DNA of 64,000 nt from Fallopia convolvulus. Lineage: Eukaryota; Streptophyta; Magnoliopsida; Caryophyllales; Polygonaceae. The notes beneath the pieces were generated by a model. The model worked only from the letters and a program-made list of their open reading frames with translations. It was not told the origin of the DNA and did no database searches. Positions 1 to 11,383 of the stretch are shown one piece after another. Every line of letters begins with the position of its first letter. The stretch's first letter is position 1. The stretch covers positions 4,580,984 to 4,644,983 of the forward strand of contig OZ024733.1 in NCBI GenBank assembly GCA_964016875.1, given 5' to 3'. The position numbers were made by a program, and so were the translations under genes.

Positions 1-1079
1 TGCAACGAGGAATCCGACAAGGTGATCCCCTATCCCCCTAACTCTTTGCTTTAGCTACTGAATATCTAGGCAGGAGCTTAAAAAAGATGAGTATGAATAG
101 CAACTTTAAATTCCAAACAAGGTCCAAGGAGCTCAAGCTTTTGCACTTGGCATTTGCTGACGATATGTTCTTATTTGCAAAGGCATCCCCTCCTTTGTTC
201 AACCTCTTGTTGAGTTTAATAATCACTTTTCTAAAGCCTCTAGTCTAATCTGTATTCCCTAAAAGTCTTACACTTTTTATGCCAGCATGGACCAAATGTC
301 CAAGCAGAATGTCACTAGTATTCTTGGACTTCATATTGGCCAACTCTCCATCACCTATTTGGGCTTGCCTTTGCACTCTCGCAAGCCGACTCGATCTAAA
401 TATTGTACACTGATTGATAAAATTGTCGCAAGGATTTAATCCTAGACCACCAAATCCCTATCTTATGCTGAAAGATGTGAGTTGGTCACGTTAGTGTTGA
501 GTGGCATCACCAAATTTTGGATCAGGGTGTTTATTTTGCCTAAATTTTTTTATCAAAGATGTTCAGAAACTCTTGACGAACTACCTGTGTAGTGGGGCTT
601 GCGAAAGCAAGATGAAGCTTCTTGCTTCATATCATATCTCGAAACTGAGACAAGGAGGACTTGGTTTCAAAGAGCTTCTGACATGGAACAAAGCTCAAGT
701 TGCAAAGTTGATTTTTGACATTAATTTCGGAGTCAGCAACATCTAGGCTCAGTGGTGCATTAATACAGTTGCCAAAAGAGATGGTATTTAGCATGCCGCT
801 GCCAAAGATGGGGATAGTTGAATGTGGAAGTCCCTTTTAAACATTTAGGATCAGCTCAAAGACACTAGAAACCAGATCGTGGATGTCAGTTGGAACAAGC
901 TATGGAATCAAAGTAATTTACGTCGGATAAGCCATGACTTGTATGAAATTTGGAGGTGCAAAGGGCTAAATATTCCATGGGAAACTATTATCTGGAGACC
1001 TCCCATAAGCCCAATATGTTCTTTCATTGTGTGGTTGGTTGCAAGAGATCATGCTCCAAATCTTGATAGACTTCATATG
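1..1079 (+). pseudogene. LINE ORF2 reverse transcriptase remnant, left part
   Basis: This is the reverse transcriptase of an L1-type plant LINE, which would copy its own RNA at a nicked target. Translated in shifting frames it gives GIRQGDPLSP at about 3-40, LAFADDMFLFAKA (the catalytic F/YADD box) at about 150-190, and TYLGLP at about 355. From 880 it gives a zf-RVT-like stretch ending in WLVARDHAPNLDRLHM. Many stops and frameshifts show it is dead. The start lies left of the window. The reading is broken at 1079 by the LTR element below and resumes at 20973. Confidence 0.8.
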
Positions 1080-1461
1080 TGATAGCCACATCAGACGGAT
1101 CCGGCGCCGACAGGGCGCCCCACTCAGAATCGCAGGGCTCCGGCTCGGTTCGGGGATTATCATTATTATTAATATTCTAATTAATGTAATTTTTTAAAAA
1201 GAGTGAAATAAACTCCTTCTCGGGTTTTCTTTACGGTTCTTTCCTGGGACGCCTTTATTGAACTGTTAGGGCTTAGTATAAATACTTCTATGTTATTAGG
1301 TTTATCAATTAATCAGAAAATAATATCTTTGCCCTAATCTTCTCTGTCTCCCTTCTCTCTCGCGTCTCTTCTCGTCTCTCCTCCTCTTTTCTGGCTTCGG
1401 CCGTTCTTCTTCCTCCCCTTCCTCTGTGTTAATTTGGTACAGCTTACTACGAGTTGTATCA
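1080..1461 (+). repeat. 5' LTR of the outer chromovirus
   Basis: It starts TGATAGCC and ends GTATCA, and matches 20590-20972 nearly base for base. A TATAAATA box sits at 1277-1284, followed by a pyrimidine-rich leader (tctctgtctccc...), as expected for an LTR promoter. The sequence just after it (attggtgctttcatt) would hold the primer site, but I cannot name the tRNA. Confidence 0.9.
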
Positions 1462-1494
1462 ATTGGTGCTTTCATTCTTGGAACTCACAACCGT

Positions 1495-2588
1495 CATGAC
1501 GAACGAAGAGGCATCGTCGCAGATTACTGGCAATCTTTCAGCTAACCAGGATATCCAAGCCATTCTTCAAAACCTGTCGTTGAAATTCGACGCTATGGAT
1601 CAACGATTCGACGCTATATATGGATCAACGGCTGAATTCACAACACACCCGATTGGATTAGGTGTACGATCTCATTGAGCATCGTCCCCCCGTGGACGAC
1701 GAGGCAAGAGGCGGGGTCGCCGTTCCGCAGCAACAACAGCCGCCAACGCTTGACGCGCAGCCGCTGCACCAGCAGCAACCGCCGGCACTTCCACAGCATC
1801 AGGCCACCATTCTACCGCAGCCCCCCGCTCACCAACACTTGCCGCATCATCCAGATCGTCGCTTTGGCGGGATGGTTGAGCATCAACAACCGGGTTTTCG
1901 CCAAGACCGGCAGTTTGCTGGAGCGGAGCACTAGGTCGCGCATAACGGAGCGGATGATCAGCGATAGGATCGTTACCCTAAAATTAGGGTTGACCCGCTT
2001 CGGTTTAACGGAACCGATCCATCAGGTTGGATTTACAAAGTTCAAATTTATTTTTATTATTTCAATACTATTCCGCAGGAACGTTTACAATTGGTGGGAA
2101 TGTTGATTGATCTTCCGGTGTCTGATTGGTTCCGTTACCAACGTCGAAATAACTGCCTCTTAACTTGGGAGGCGTTTTTGGATGCATTCAAGCAACGGTT
2201 TGACCCTCGTTATTATGAGGATTGTGTGGGTTTTTTATCCAAGTTGCAACAGAAAACGACAATTGTGGAATATCAGACGGAATTTGAATCCCTGTTGAAT
2301 AAAGTTGAGGGGGTGCCTGAAGCCATTTTGATCTCTATGTATAAAGCTGGTCTGAAACAACCTGTCAAGCGTGAGCTTAATTTATGTAATCCTACAACTT
2401 TAGCCCAAAATTTCTCTCTCGCTCGGGAATTAGCAGCTTCATATGTCGACACAGTTACCAATATTTCTACTAACCGCCGCAACTGGCAGCCGTCAGGGCT
2501 GAAAACCGGTTGGATACCAAATCCAAATGTGGCTTTGTCTTCTACTACCACACCGGGCCCAACCACTGACCTTTCTAAACTACCTATC
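1495..2588 (+). pseudogene. gag of the outer chromovirus, 5' portion
   Basis: Capsid-like gag protein. The start MTNEEASSQITGN is at 1495, and the frame breaks near 1675. A Gln/Pro-rich linker follows. The retrotransposon gag core is open from about 2091: WFRYQRRN, TWEAFLDAFKQRFDP, TIVEYQTEFESLLNKV and MYKAGLKQPVKREL. It stops abruptly at 2588 where the Tekay element is inserted. The reading frame resumes without a shift at 16768 once one copy of the 5-bp target duplication is discounted. At least one frameshift is independent of the insertion. Confidence 0.8.
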
Positions 2589-5500
2589 TGTAACACCCCT
2601 ATTTTGCAACGATAGGTGTTACCGCCAGTGACCTCGGATTTTACCATCCAAAGTCACCCAAGGCTTTATAAGGTATTAAGTTAAATAGAAACATGCGGAA
2701 TTATAAAATTATTACAATCAAAAGAGTTGCTCATATATGAGACTTTAGAAATACTTATTACATACCATGGTTTAGTTTAGCGAAGTCTAAAACTTTTAAG
2801 TATTGTTAAGCAGCGGAAATTAAAATAACATTGTTTTTGCTTAAGCATAGAATGACCCGAAAGTGAGCAAAATATCATACTTGATTTAAAACCGATTTCC
2901 TTCCTTCTCTTGATTGATCTTCTTCCTTCATGCCTTTGATGGAGGTTTCTTGGATTCTGGCATTTGGCGCGAAAGGCGGAAAATGCCAGGCAAAAATGCG
3001 GAAAAACAGAATTAGTCTAAAGAGACTAAGCAAGCGAGAACGGACAATCTTAAGGTAGTTTGGTAAAGTATCGAACCTACTACGAGGTATTCGAGATGTG
3101 TTTCGAGAAGTGTATAATTTAAGTGGAGCTATTAAGGACGGAAAGAGTAAATCTCGAGATGAGATAACTCGTAAACCGAAAGAACGAACTACTAAATTGT
3201 AGAACGTCTTATAATAGAATGAATGTTGGGAACGTTAATTACACACAAGTTTCTAGAAAACCTCTCGTGCCCTTGCGGACCGAGAGCCGGATCGATCATT
3301 TGAGACTGGTCCGGTTTTGGTTTCTTTTAATGTGCTTAAGCACTTACTTTCTTTCGTGATCAAAACTTTCACATTAGTTAACGATTTTTAAGAGTGTGGG
3401 CGCCATGAATGGGCCGACGTACCACTTACGGGAACTGAGTTCCGGCACCTAGCTAGGGTGCACATGTCCCTCCTCCGGGTAGGAGCAAACATAGATCATG
3501 ATCCGTACAATCGAGGGAAGAGAGGGCATGGTGCCACACCACTCGAAATATTATATAGAGATGTTCGGGCCGAGCCCGCATCCCTTAATAATCTAACTAC
3601 GAATTTCATAACGAATCTCGAAAAGAGATTTTAAACAAGCAAACCACACAACAAGTCTAGCAATAATTCCTATTAACGATAGTAGTAGTAATAATGCTAA
3701 CAATGGTCATTATCTCTAACAATCGGTATTTCCTAGGTTTATTTTTATTTAGCAAGCAAAGTGTTCCCAACATAGAACAAGTTAACGGAAATTGAATTAT
3801 CAAAAGGTTCAAGTAGAAAGTCCACTTGCCTTGGATTTCTTTCGGAATATTCGTAACTCGGAATTATAAACTCCTAGAGACGTTGAGCACTTCGACCTAT
3901 TTGATCGAAAGAAAGACGAACGGAAACGTATTAAAATCCTTATTTTAATATTAAATACGCTTTTCTCTTATTTTTCTCTTCTAAGAGAAAGAACATTAAA
4001 TCTAAATTATTTTAGTTAACAATTTAGATATAGGATAGAAAATAATAATCCTTATTATTATTTTCAAGATAATACTTTTTTATGATTTTAAAATATTTAT
4101 TTTAAAGACACATGTACAATGTTATTTTAATATAAATGAATTTCCTTTTAAAACCATATGCAATAATTAAAACCTACTTAAAATATGATTTTCATGTACT
4201 TTATTAATTCACAAGTCAAAACTTTATTTTATTCCCAAAAGTTTATTTGACAAAGCAAATTTTGACATACAAGCATATTTTATTTATGAATAAACCCTTT
4301 TTACAACTATCAAAATTTTATACAAACTACTTAGTAAAAATTATTATTATGATTAACACTAATATTTAAATCTCATGAATGATATATTATAAAAATATAC
4401 TAAAAATCTCTAATTGACATGCATGCACATAATAACTTATAAAAATACTTTATTTCCTACATGCAAGATAATATACTAATTAAATAGGGTATGATTATAA
4501 CAATTCCTTTTTCTTTTATTAAAAGGAGTATATATATACATATTTATTTTCACCTAGTGTACAAAATTAGGTTACATGCAAGAAAGGATTTTTCATAAAT
4601 ATTTTTATAAAAATAGAATGTACTACTATTTTAATTTTTCTTAAGTGGATAAAAACCTTATAAATTCATTTTAAACTCTAGATGGTTTAAAATATTTTAT
4701 CTAGAATTGACATGCAAAAGAGTTTTAAGCTATAAAAACTCTTTTAAAAATACATGTAAGACACTTCTAATTTAAATAAAATATGTTATTCTTATTAACT
4801 TCTATTTTATAAAAATCCATAGAAAATATTATTCTTAAGTTTATCAATACATGCAAGAGAATTTAATTTATAAAAACTCTTATAAAAGTACACACAAAGG
4901 TATTTTTAATTTAAAAGATCAAATTTTGTCTTTACTAGACTTATTAATATTAAAAATTCATATAAAAACAATTTAAATGCTTATAAAGGACATGCATGAA
5001 GATTGCATGCATGAAAACTTTACATTATAAAACTACAAGTCACACTTTTACAATCAAAGAGTTTTTATGTATAAAAAGAGAAAAAGGTATAGGCCCTTTT
5101 ACATAGAATAAAATCAGAAATTTCTAAGTAAATAATCATTTTTATAAATCTTGGATTTATAAAATTTCATTTTATAACTTGTAAAAATACATCCCCTTAA
5201 AACTCATTGCGTGCAAGTTATTTTCTTATAAAAACATGTACAAGAGTAGAATTTTACTTAATCTGATTTTTAGAGATAAAATGGGCAAAATGGGCTCATT
5301 TAAAAAAATTACATAACAAAATTAGCCCATACTAGTGTAAATAAAAAGGCCCAATAATAGATTTATACCCTTCTCCTTCTTGTTGAAACACGCCGAAGGA
5401 ACTAGATGGGAAATCAGACGGAACGACGACACAGAGGAGGGAGGCGACACCAGGCTGGGGCGACGCCGGCGTCTCCTGGGCGGCGAAAAAGGGTGGCGCG

Positions 5501-6272
5501 GCTGGGGGACGGTGGCCGGCAGTGGTGAGAGTGGTGGTGGATCCCAAAACAAGTAAACCCAATTTTTGTGGTTTTTTTTTTTGAAAAAAAATCAGATTGT
5601 ATTTTCAAGGTTTTTGGTGCATAATTGAGAGTTTTGGAGAGTGAAGGATGCCTTCTCTGAGGTTTGTGAGTCCCTTTAAATAGGCAAGAAGTGGTGGATG
5701 GAGAATCATGGCAATCATGAGTAGCAATCTTCTCCCATGGTGAGTGGAGAGAAAGAGATTAAAATTCCATTAAATAATATAATGGAAGAGAATATTGTCT
5801 GAGTACAAATCCTCCTCAAATCTGGTCTCTTAAATGCCCAAACGAGCTTCAACCGGATTAAAATCGGTTTCGGTGAAATTTCCACTGGCATGAATGGATT
5901 TATATAAAACCGGTTGTATTAATATATCAGAAAGACAAACTAGCATAATGGTAGAGGAGTGGGAGAGTGTGTAAGAGGTCAAGGGTTCAAGTCTCACTCT
6001 TGTCTCCTATTTTTTTTATAAAACCCCCTTTAAATGATATATGGGCTTTTTAAATGAGCCGAGCTAAGGCCCATTGCTTTCTTTTTAAGAAAGAAAGGTT
6101 GTAAGATTCAAGAGAACGGATTTCCGTTAGGATATGAATTTATTAAATTCCGTCTTTAATAAATTCCTTTATTCAAATAAATAAATAAAATTTATGAGAT
6201 TATTTCCTTAATAAAATAATCAAATATTAAGAAATAAAATTTATTTACTTAACAGAAATTGCGGATATTACA
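2589..6272 (-). repeat. 3' LTR of the Tekay element
   Basis: It matches 13034-16762 almost throughout, with small indels; the other copy has an extra stretch near 15140 and a longer repeat near 15600. The interior is strongly AT-rich between about 4000 and 5300 and G/C-rich around 5400-5540. ORFs of 76 codons at 5322-5562 recur in the other LTR at 15809-16049; they are simply shared LTR sequence and I do not treat them as genes. Confidence 0.92.
5933..6005 (+). ncRNA. tRNA-like sequence inside the Tekay LTR
   Basis: A 73-nt stretch with tRNA proportions, on the strand opposite to the element. The 5' end agacaa is the reverse complement of the 3' end ttgtct. A box A-like tagcataatgg lies at 5941-5951 and a box B-like ggttcaagtct at about 5984-5994. 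A run of seven or more T begins about eight bases downstream and could stop RNA polymerase III. The T-arm stem pairs poorly, so a working tRNA is unlikely. It may be a tRNA- or SINE-derived relic. Transcription is not shown. Confidence 0.45.
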
Positions 6273-6274
6273 AC

Positions 6275-6290
6275 AGTACCCCCTTAAATT
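6275..6290 (-). other. Polypurine tract of the Tekay element
   Basis: On the minus strand the bases just before the 3' LTR read taatttaagggggtactgt, a purine run that would prime plus-strand DNA synthesis. It abuts the TGTAATATCC start of the LTR. Confidence 0.75.
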
Positions 6291-6424
6291 AGTTTCGTCC
6301 CCGAAACTAGGAAAACATGGGATGGTACAAGGTTACAGTACGAGATTGGCTATACAAGCTCACTTAATGTGAGGGAACAACAAAAGTACTAGTACCCCCT
6401 TAAATTAAACGTTTCCTTATTTAA

Positions 6425-8206
6425 TTATGACGCCAGCAACTCGGGAAAACGTTTCTGCATGTCTTGCTCCGTCTCCCAAGTTTCCCATGTTGTACCTTCT
6501 TTGCCGTCCTTTGACCAGAGTACTCGGACTAGAGGTACCTCTTTGTTGCGTAACTGCTTAACCCGTCGTTCTACTATCTTCAGAGGTGTCTCTTCATATG
6601 TACCATCTGACTGGATTTCCACGTCATCATAATTGATTATGTGGGATTCGTCAGGCGCATACTGCCTCAGGAGTGACAAGTGAAAGACGTTGTGAACTGG
6701 GTGTGCTGATGGCGGTAGAGCAATGCGGTAGGCCAGCTTGCCTACTCTTTCCAAAATCTCGAAGGGTCCCACATATCGAGGAGTGAGCTTTCCTCTTTTT
6801 CCAAACCGGAAAACACCCTTCGAAGGAGATACTTTGACGAAAACTTTACTTCCTATCTCAAACTCTACATCTCTTCTCTTCAGATCCGCGTATGACTTTT
6901 GTCGACTTTGAGCAGTCAACATCCTTTGACGAATTAAAGCAATGTCTGCGGTGGTTCTTTCAACCAATTCTGGTCCGAGAAGAATCTTGTCGGCATTATC
7001 ATCCCAACAGATTAGGGATTGACATTTCCGGCCATACAAAGCTTCGAAAGGAGCCATCTTTATGGTTGAGTGCCAGCTGTTGTTGTAGGTGAACTCTATC
7101 AAACTTAAACTGACGTCCCAACTTGTTGTGCGATCCAAAACGCAGGCTCGAAGCATATCCTCAAGAGTCTGAATGGTCCGCTCAGATTGACCATCGGTTT
7201 GAGGGTGAAAAGTTGTGCTAAAATTCAGTTCAGTACCCATGGCCTTATGTAACTTTTGCCAAAAGTTTGCCATGTATCGCCCATCCCTATCGGAAATGAT
7301 TGTCTTCGGGGTACCATGGAGACGGACGATATCCTTAATGAAAATTTCTGCTAGTTGTTGGAATCCACACTTTTTCTTGATTGCAATAAAGTGGGCGCTC
7401 TTGGTAAGTCGGTCTACGATAACCCATATTGCGTCTTTCTGCTTTTGAGTCTTAGGTAAACCGGTAACGAAGTCCATCGCTATATCTTCCCATTTCCATT
7501 CTGGCACTGGAAGTGATTGTAGCATTCCTCCCGGTCTTTTATGCTCAATTTTTACCTTTTGGCAAACCAAACACCTTGAAATGAATTCTGCCACTTCTTG
7601 CTTCATGTTCGGCCACCAGAAATTCCTTCGCAAGTCTTTGTACATCTTACTTGCTCCGGGATGAACGAAATATGCAGAAGAGTGAGCTTCTTTCAAAATT
7701 ATCTTACGAAGCTCATCTATGGCAGGCACACAAATCTTGTTTTGAAACCAAAGGGAACCATCATCTTGGATAATGAACCCAGGTGCCTTGCCTTCCTGCT
7801 CTTCTTCGCTGATCTTGATCAACATGATGCCATCGGCTTGTTTCTCTTTGATGTCATCTAGAAGGTCGGAATGGATTTCCAAGGTGGTTAGACAACCTTG
7901 TTGTCTTCCAAACCAAACTTCAATGCCTTCTCGAATCAACTCTTGTTGTAACTTTGGTTGAACTGTCAGCATTGCAACTATGCCCTCTTGCCGTGTCTTC
8001 CGACTTAAACCGTCGGCTACAACATTAGCTTTGCCCGAATGATAAAGCAATTCAATGTCGTAGTCCTTGAGCAGTTCTAACCATCTTCTTTGCCTCATGT
8101 TCAACTCTTTCTGAGTGAACACATACTTCAAGCTTTTGTGGTCGGTGTAAATCTGACACTTCACCCCATACAAGTAGTGTCGCCAAATCTTTAAGGCAAA
8201 CACCAC
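6425..8206 (-). pseudogene. Tekay pol, distal part: RNase H, integrase, chromodomain
   Basis: 593 codons without a stop. RNase H continues at the start ([11 protein letters not shown], then VVADGLSRK). Integrase has an HHCC zinc region ([10 protein letters not shown] ... CLVCQKVK) and a DDE core with [18 protein letters not shown] and [10 protein letters not shown]. The last 60 or so residues form a chromodomain ([40 protein letters not shown]), which in chromoviruses steers integration to marked chromatin. The WETWET is a three-residue duplication relative to the usual single WE(T/P)E. The part is out of frame with the RT portion by one base near 8206-8215, so the polyprotein is broken here. 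Confidence 0.9.
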
Positions 8207-9897
8207 AGCTGCAGCTCGAGGTCGTGTGTCGGGTAGTTAACTTCATATGGCTTGAGTTGACGAGATGCGTAAGCTATCACTTTCCCGTTTTGCATGAGTA
8301 CACATCCCAAACCTTGCTTGGAGGCATCACTATACACCACGTATCCTTCATGTCCATCTGGCAGAGTCAGAACGGGTGCACTTGTTAGACGTTTCTTCAG
8401 CTCTTGAAAGCTTTCTTCACATTTCTCATCCCACACAAACTTCTTGTGGGTCTTTCGGAGTAGCTTGGTCATTGGTAAAGCGATTTTGGAGAATCCCTCT
8501 ACAAACCTTCGGTAGTATCCAGCAAGTCCTAGGAAGCTGCGAATTTCTTTCACATTTCTAGGTTGCTTCCATTCTGAGACCGCTTTAATCTTCTGTGGGT
8601 CCACCATTACTCCATCTTGATTGATAACATGACCTAAAAAGGCGACTTCTTTTAGCCATAGGTAACATTTTGACAACTTGGCATACAACTGATTATCTCT
8701 TAAAATCTGTAGCACTATCCTGAGATGCTCCTTGTGATCAGCCTGACTTCCTGAGTAGATCAAAATGTCATCGATGAAGACGATCACAAACTTATCGAGA
8801 TACTCATGAAAACATCGATGCATGAGATCCATAAACACTGCAGGTGCGTTGGTCAAACCGAATGGCATCACCACAAACTCGTAGTAGCCATATCGAGTTC
8901 GGAATGCTGTCTTTGAAATATCCTCGTCGTGAATTCTGAGCTGATGATATCCGGATCGTAAGTCGATCTTGGAGAATACTTTGGCACCTCGAAGTTGATC
9001 TAGGAGGTCATCTATCCTTGGTAGAGGATACTTGTTCCTGATGGTGACTTTGTTCAGCTCCCGATAATCGATGCATAAGCGAAAAGTCCCATCCTTCTTC
9101 TTCACAAAAAGCACAGGCGCTCCCCAAGGCGAGGCGCTCGGTCTGATGAAGCCCTTCTCTAGCAACTCCTCCAGTTGACTTTTGAGCTCCTTCATCTCTA
9201 TTGGAGCCATCCTATATGGTGCCTTGGAGATCGCTGCAGTTCCTCGCTCTAAGCTGACTGAAAACTCGACTTCCCGTCGAGGAGGTAGTCCCGGAAGCTC
9301 TTCGGGAAAAACGTTGGGAAAATCTCTGGCGATTGGAATCTTTCGGATATCCATGACTTTCTTCTCCTTTGTTTTTAGATAGCACAGGTATCCAATGCAA
9401 CCTTGTCGGAGTAGTTTCCCAGCCTTCATGGCATTGATCAACTTTCCATTTTCTTCTTCTCGCTTCCCTTTGAACTTGCAAATGTGCTTTCCTCTAGAGT
9501 TCATGGTTACCGTTCGAGTGTGGAAATCGATTACGGCTCCATGGAGTGATAACCAATCTCTTCCGAGAATGATATCGTAAGGAGCCATCGGAATGCATAT
9601 CAAGTTGGATTTGAAACTTCCTCCTTGAATGCTGAGCGGAAAGTTACTTAATTGTCTTGTGCCTATTATTCTTTCTCCATTAGGAAGGTTCACAACAAAG
9701 GGTTCGCATGATTCATGACATTCTAACCCTAGAAGTGCTACACAACTTTCGGATATAAAGGAATGCGATGCACCAGAGTCAAACAATAGGAAAACTACTT
9801 TTGAGTGGACGAATAAGGTACCTTGACAAATGGGAGCTTCTGGCTTGTCACTAGCGCGCATCTCATACAAACGTTGTCCTTGATTCTGAGACTTCAT
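8191..9897 (-). pseudogene. Tekay pol, proximal part: protease and reverse transcriptase
   Basis: 568 codons. The aspartic protease shows [11 protein letters not shown] near 9770 and IILGRDWL downstream. The RT follows: [45 protein letters not shown] and the catalytic [10 protein letters not shown] near 8760. The RNase H start ([17 protein letters not shown]) lies near 8330. The frame is lost after THDLEL; a one-base deletion shifts into the neighbouring frame, where RNase H continues. A TAG (9916-9918) six codons upstream separates it from gag in the same frame. Confidence 0.9.
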
Positions 9898-9915
9898 CGG
9901 TCCTTTCCCCTTGTT

Positions 9916-11097
9916 CTAAGCAGTTGACTGAACCGAAGCAGTTCCGGCAGTCCTGTTTGAGGTCTGAGGGTATTGGGAAACCGAGTTGGATCGTGCCTGA
10001 CCTGACTTACTTCCAGCTTGCCTACAGTAAAGGCGAAGGTGTCCTACCTTTCCACAATTATAGCAAGTTCTGCGTTCCTTAGGGCAATTCCGATTGATGT
10101 GTCCTTGTTCTCCACAGTTGTGGCAAACTATCAGACCTTTCTTAGATTCTGATCCTTGAAACGACCTTGCTCCAGATGATGTAGGCCTATTCTTGTTCTT
10201 CTTTGACCAGTTTGAACCTTGTGGTGATGCTCGCCTCTTAAACCCGCTTTGATTTGAGTGATGAGGCTTCCCACCACCGTGCTTTCTGCGTTCGGGTTCG
10301 CCTAGAGTAACCTCCATGCGGTAGGCTGCGTCCACATACTCCTCAAGAGTTGCAAAGTGGCGGTTCACCATCCAAGGTTTGATGGTTTCGCTCATCTAAT
10401 TGTGGAAACGTCGGATTTTTTGTCGTTCAGTGGTTATTTCCTCCTCGTCATATTGCAACAAATGATTAAACTTCTTTGCTCTTTCTAGCACACTAAGCCC
10501 GTGGACCTTTGGCGAAAGCAACTCATCAAGTTTCTCATCTTTCATAGCAGTGGTGAAGAAACGATTCATCATCTTATCTTTGAACATATTCCAGGTTAGG
10601 TTGGGATGGGTAGCCAAGCTTGAGTTCTCCCACCATTCTCCGGCTTCACCCTTAAGCCTTAGGGCAGCCATGTGCACCTTGTTAGCCTCTAAGCAGTGCA
10701 CATTCCTCAGCAATCTTTCTACGTGGGAGAACCAGTACTGAATTCCGGCAGGATCTCCACTTCCGTCGTATGATTCAGGTTTCATAGTGTTGAAGACCTT
10801 CAGGCCGCTTGCAAAGCTTGTCTCCACTTCTTTCCCACGAGCTTCAACTGCTCCTTGTTCCACCTCTTGATTCTCCACAAAAACTGGATCTTGCACAACT
10901 GGAGGAATCGACTCTCGTACTATCTCTCGAAACATGGCCCGAAAGGTTTCCATAGTGCCTTCATTGAGCACTAGAGGAGGGTTTGGTGCATGAGGATGAT
11001 TGACACGAGGCAATCCTCGAACTTCGGATTGGCTTTCCTCGTTCTCATCTCTAACTTGAGTTCGGTTTCGGTGGCTAGTAGCTCTTGTATCCACCAT
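9916..11097 (-). pseudogene. Tekay gag with two CCHC zinc knuckles
   Basis: The start is MVDTRATSHRNRTQ at 11097. The gag core shows YWFSHVERLLRNVHC, EWWENSSLATHPNLTWNMFK and LLQYDEEEITTERQKIRRF. An in-frame TAG at 10396-10398 interrupts it, and the frame continues at once with MSETIKPWMVNRHFATLEEY. Two CX2CX4HX4C knuckles follow (CHNCGEQGHINRNC and CYNCGKVGHLRLYC) for RNA binding. It ends in a second TAG at 9916, in frame with pol. Apart from the two TAGs the gag-pol frame is open to the frameshift near 8206. Confidence 0.9.
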
Positions 11098-11383
11098 CTG
11101 AATAACGATACAAATGTTTCCTTTGATTAATTAACATTTGCATAAGGTAAATATTTAGACACAATTTTAGAGAAAAACGTGGTTCTTATATACATTAGAA
11201 CTTTTTCAGAAAGGATTTACACAAGGCTTTCAAGCATAGCCTTTACAATACTTAAACAGAAATATAAAACTACTGCCGGCTTGACTATTGAAGAAAAATT
11301 AATAGTCAAGCGGAGTGATCGACTACACTCCTATAGTTACGAGAATACAAACTAAAATACTAAGAATAAAGTCTTGACATGAA
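11098..11383. other. Spacer between the extra ORF and gag
   Basis: About 290 bp of AT-rich leader sequence within the Tekay element. I see no ORF or motif in it. Confidence 0.6.

Noticed and set aside
5322..5608. Overlapping 64-76 codon ORFs, repeated at 15809-16110, as possible genes
   Set aside because: They lie at the same place in both Tekay LTRs, overlap in several frames and show no domain; duplication is explained by the LTRs.
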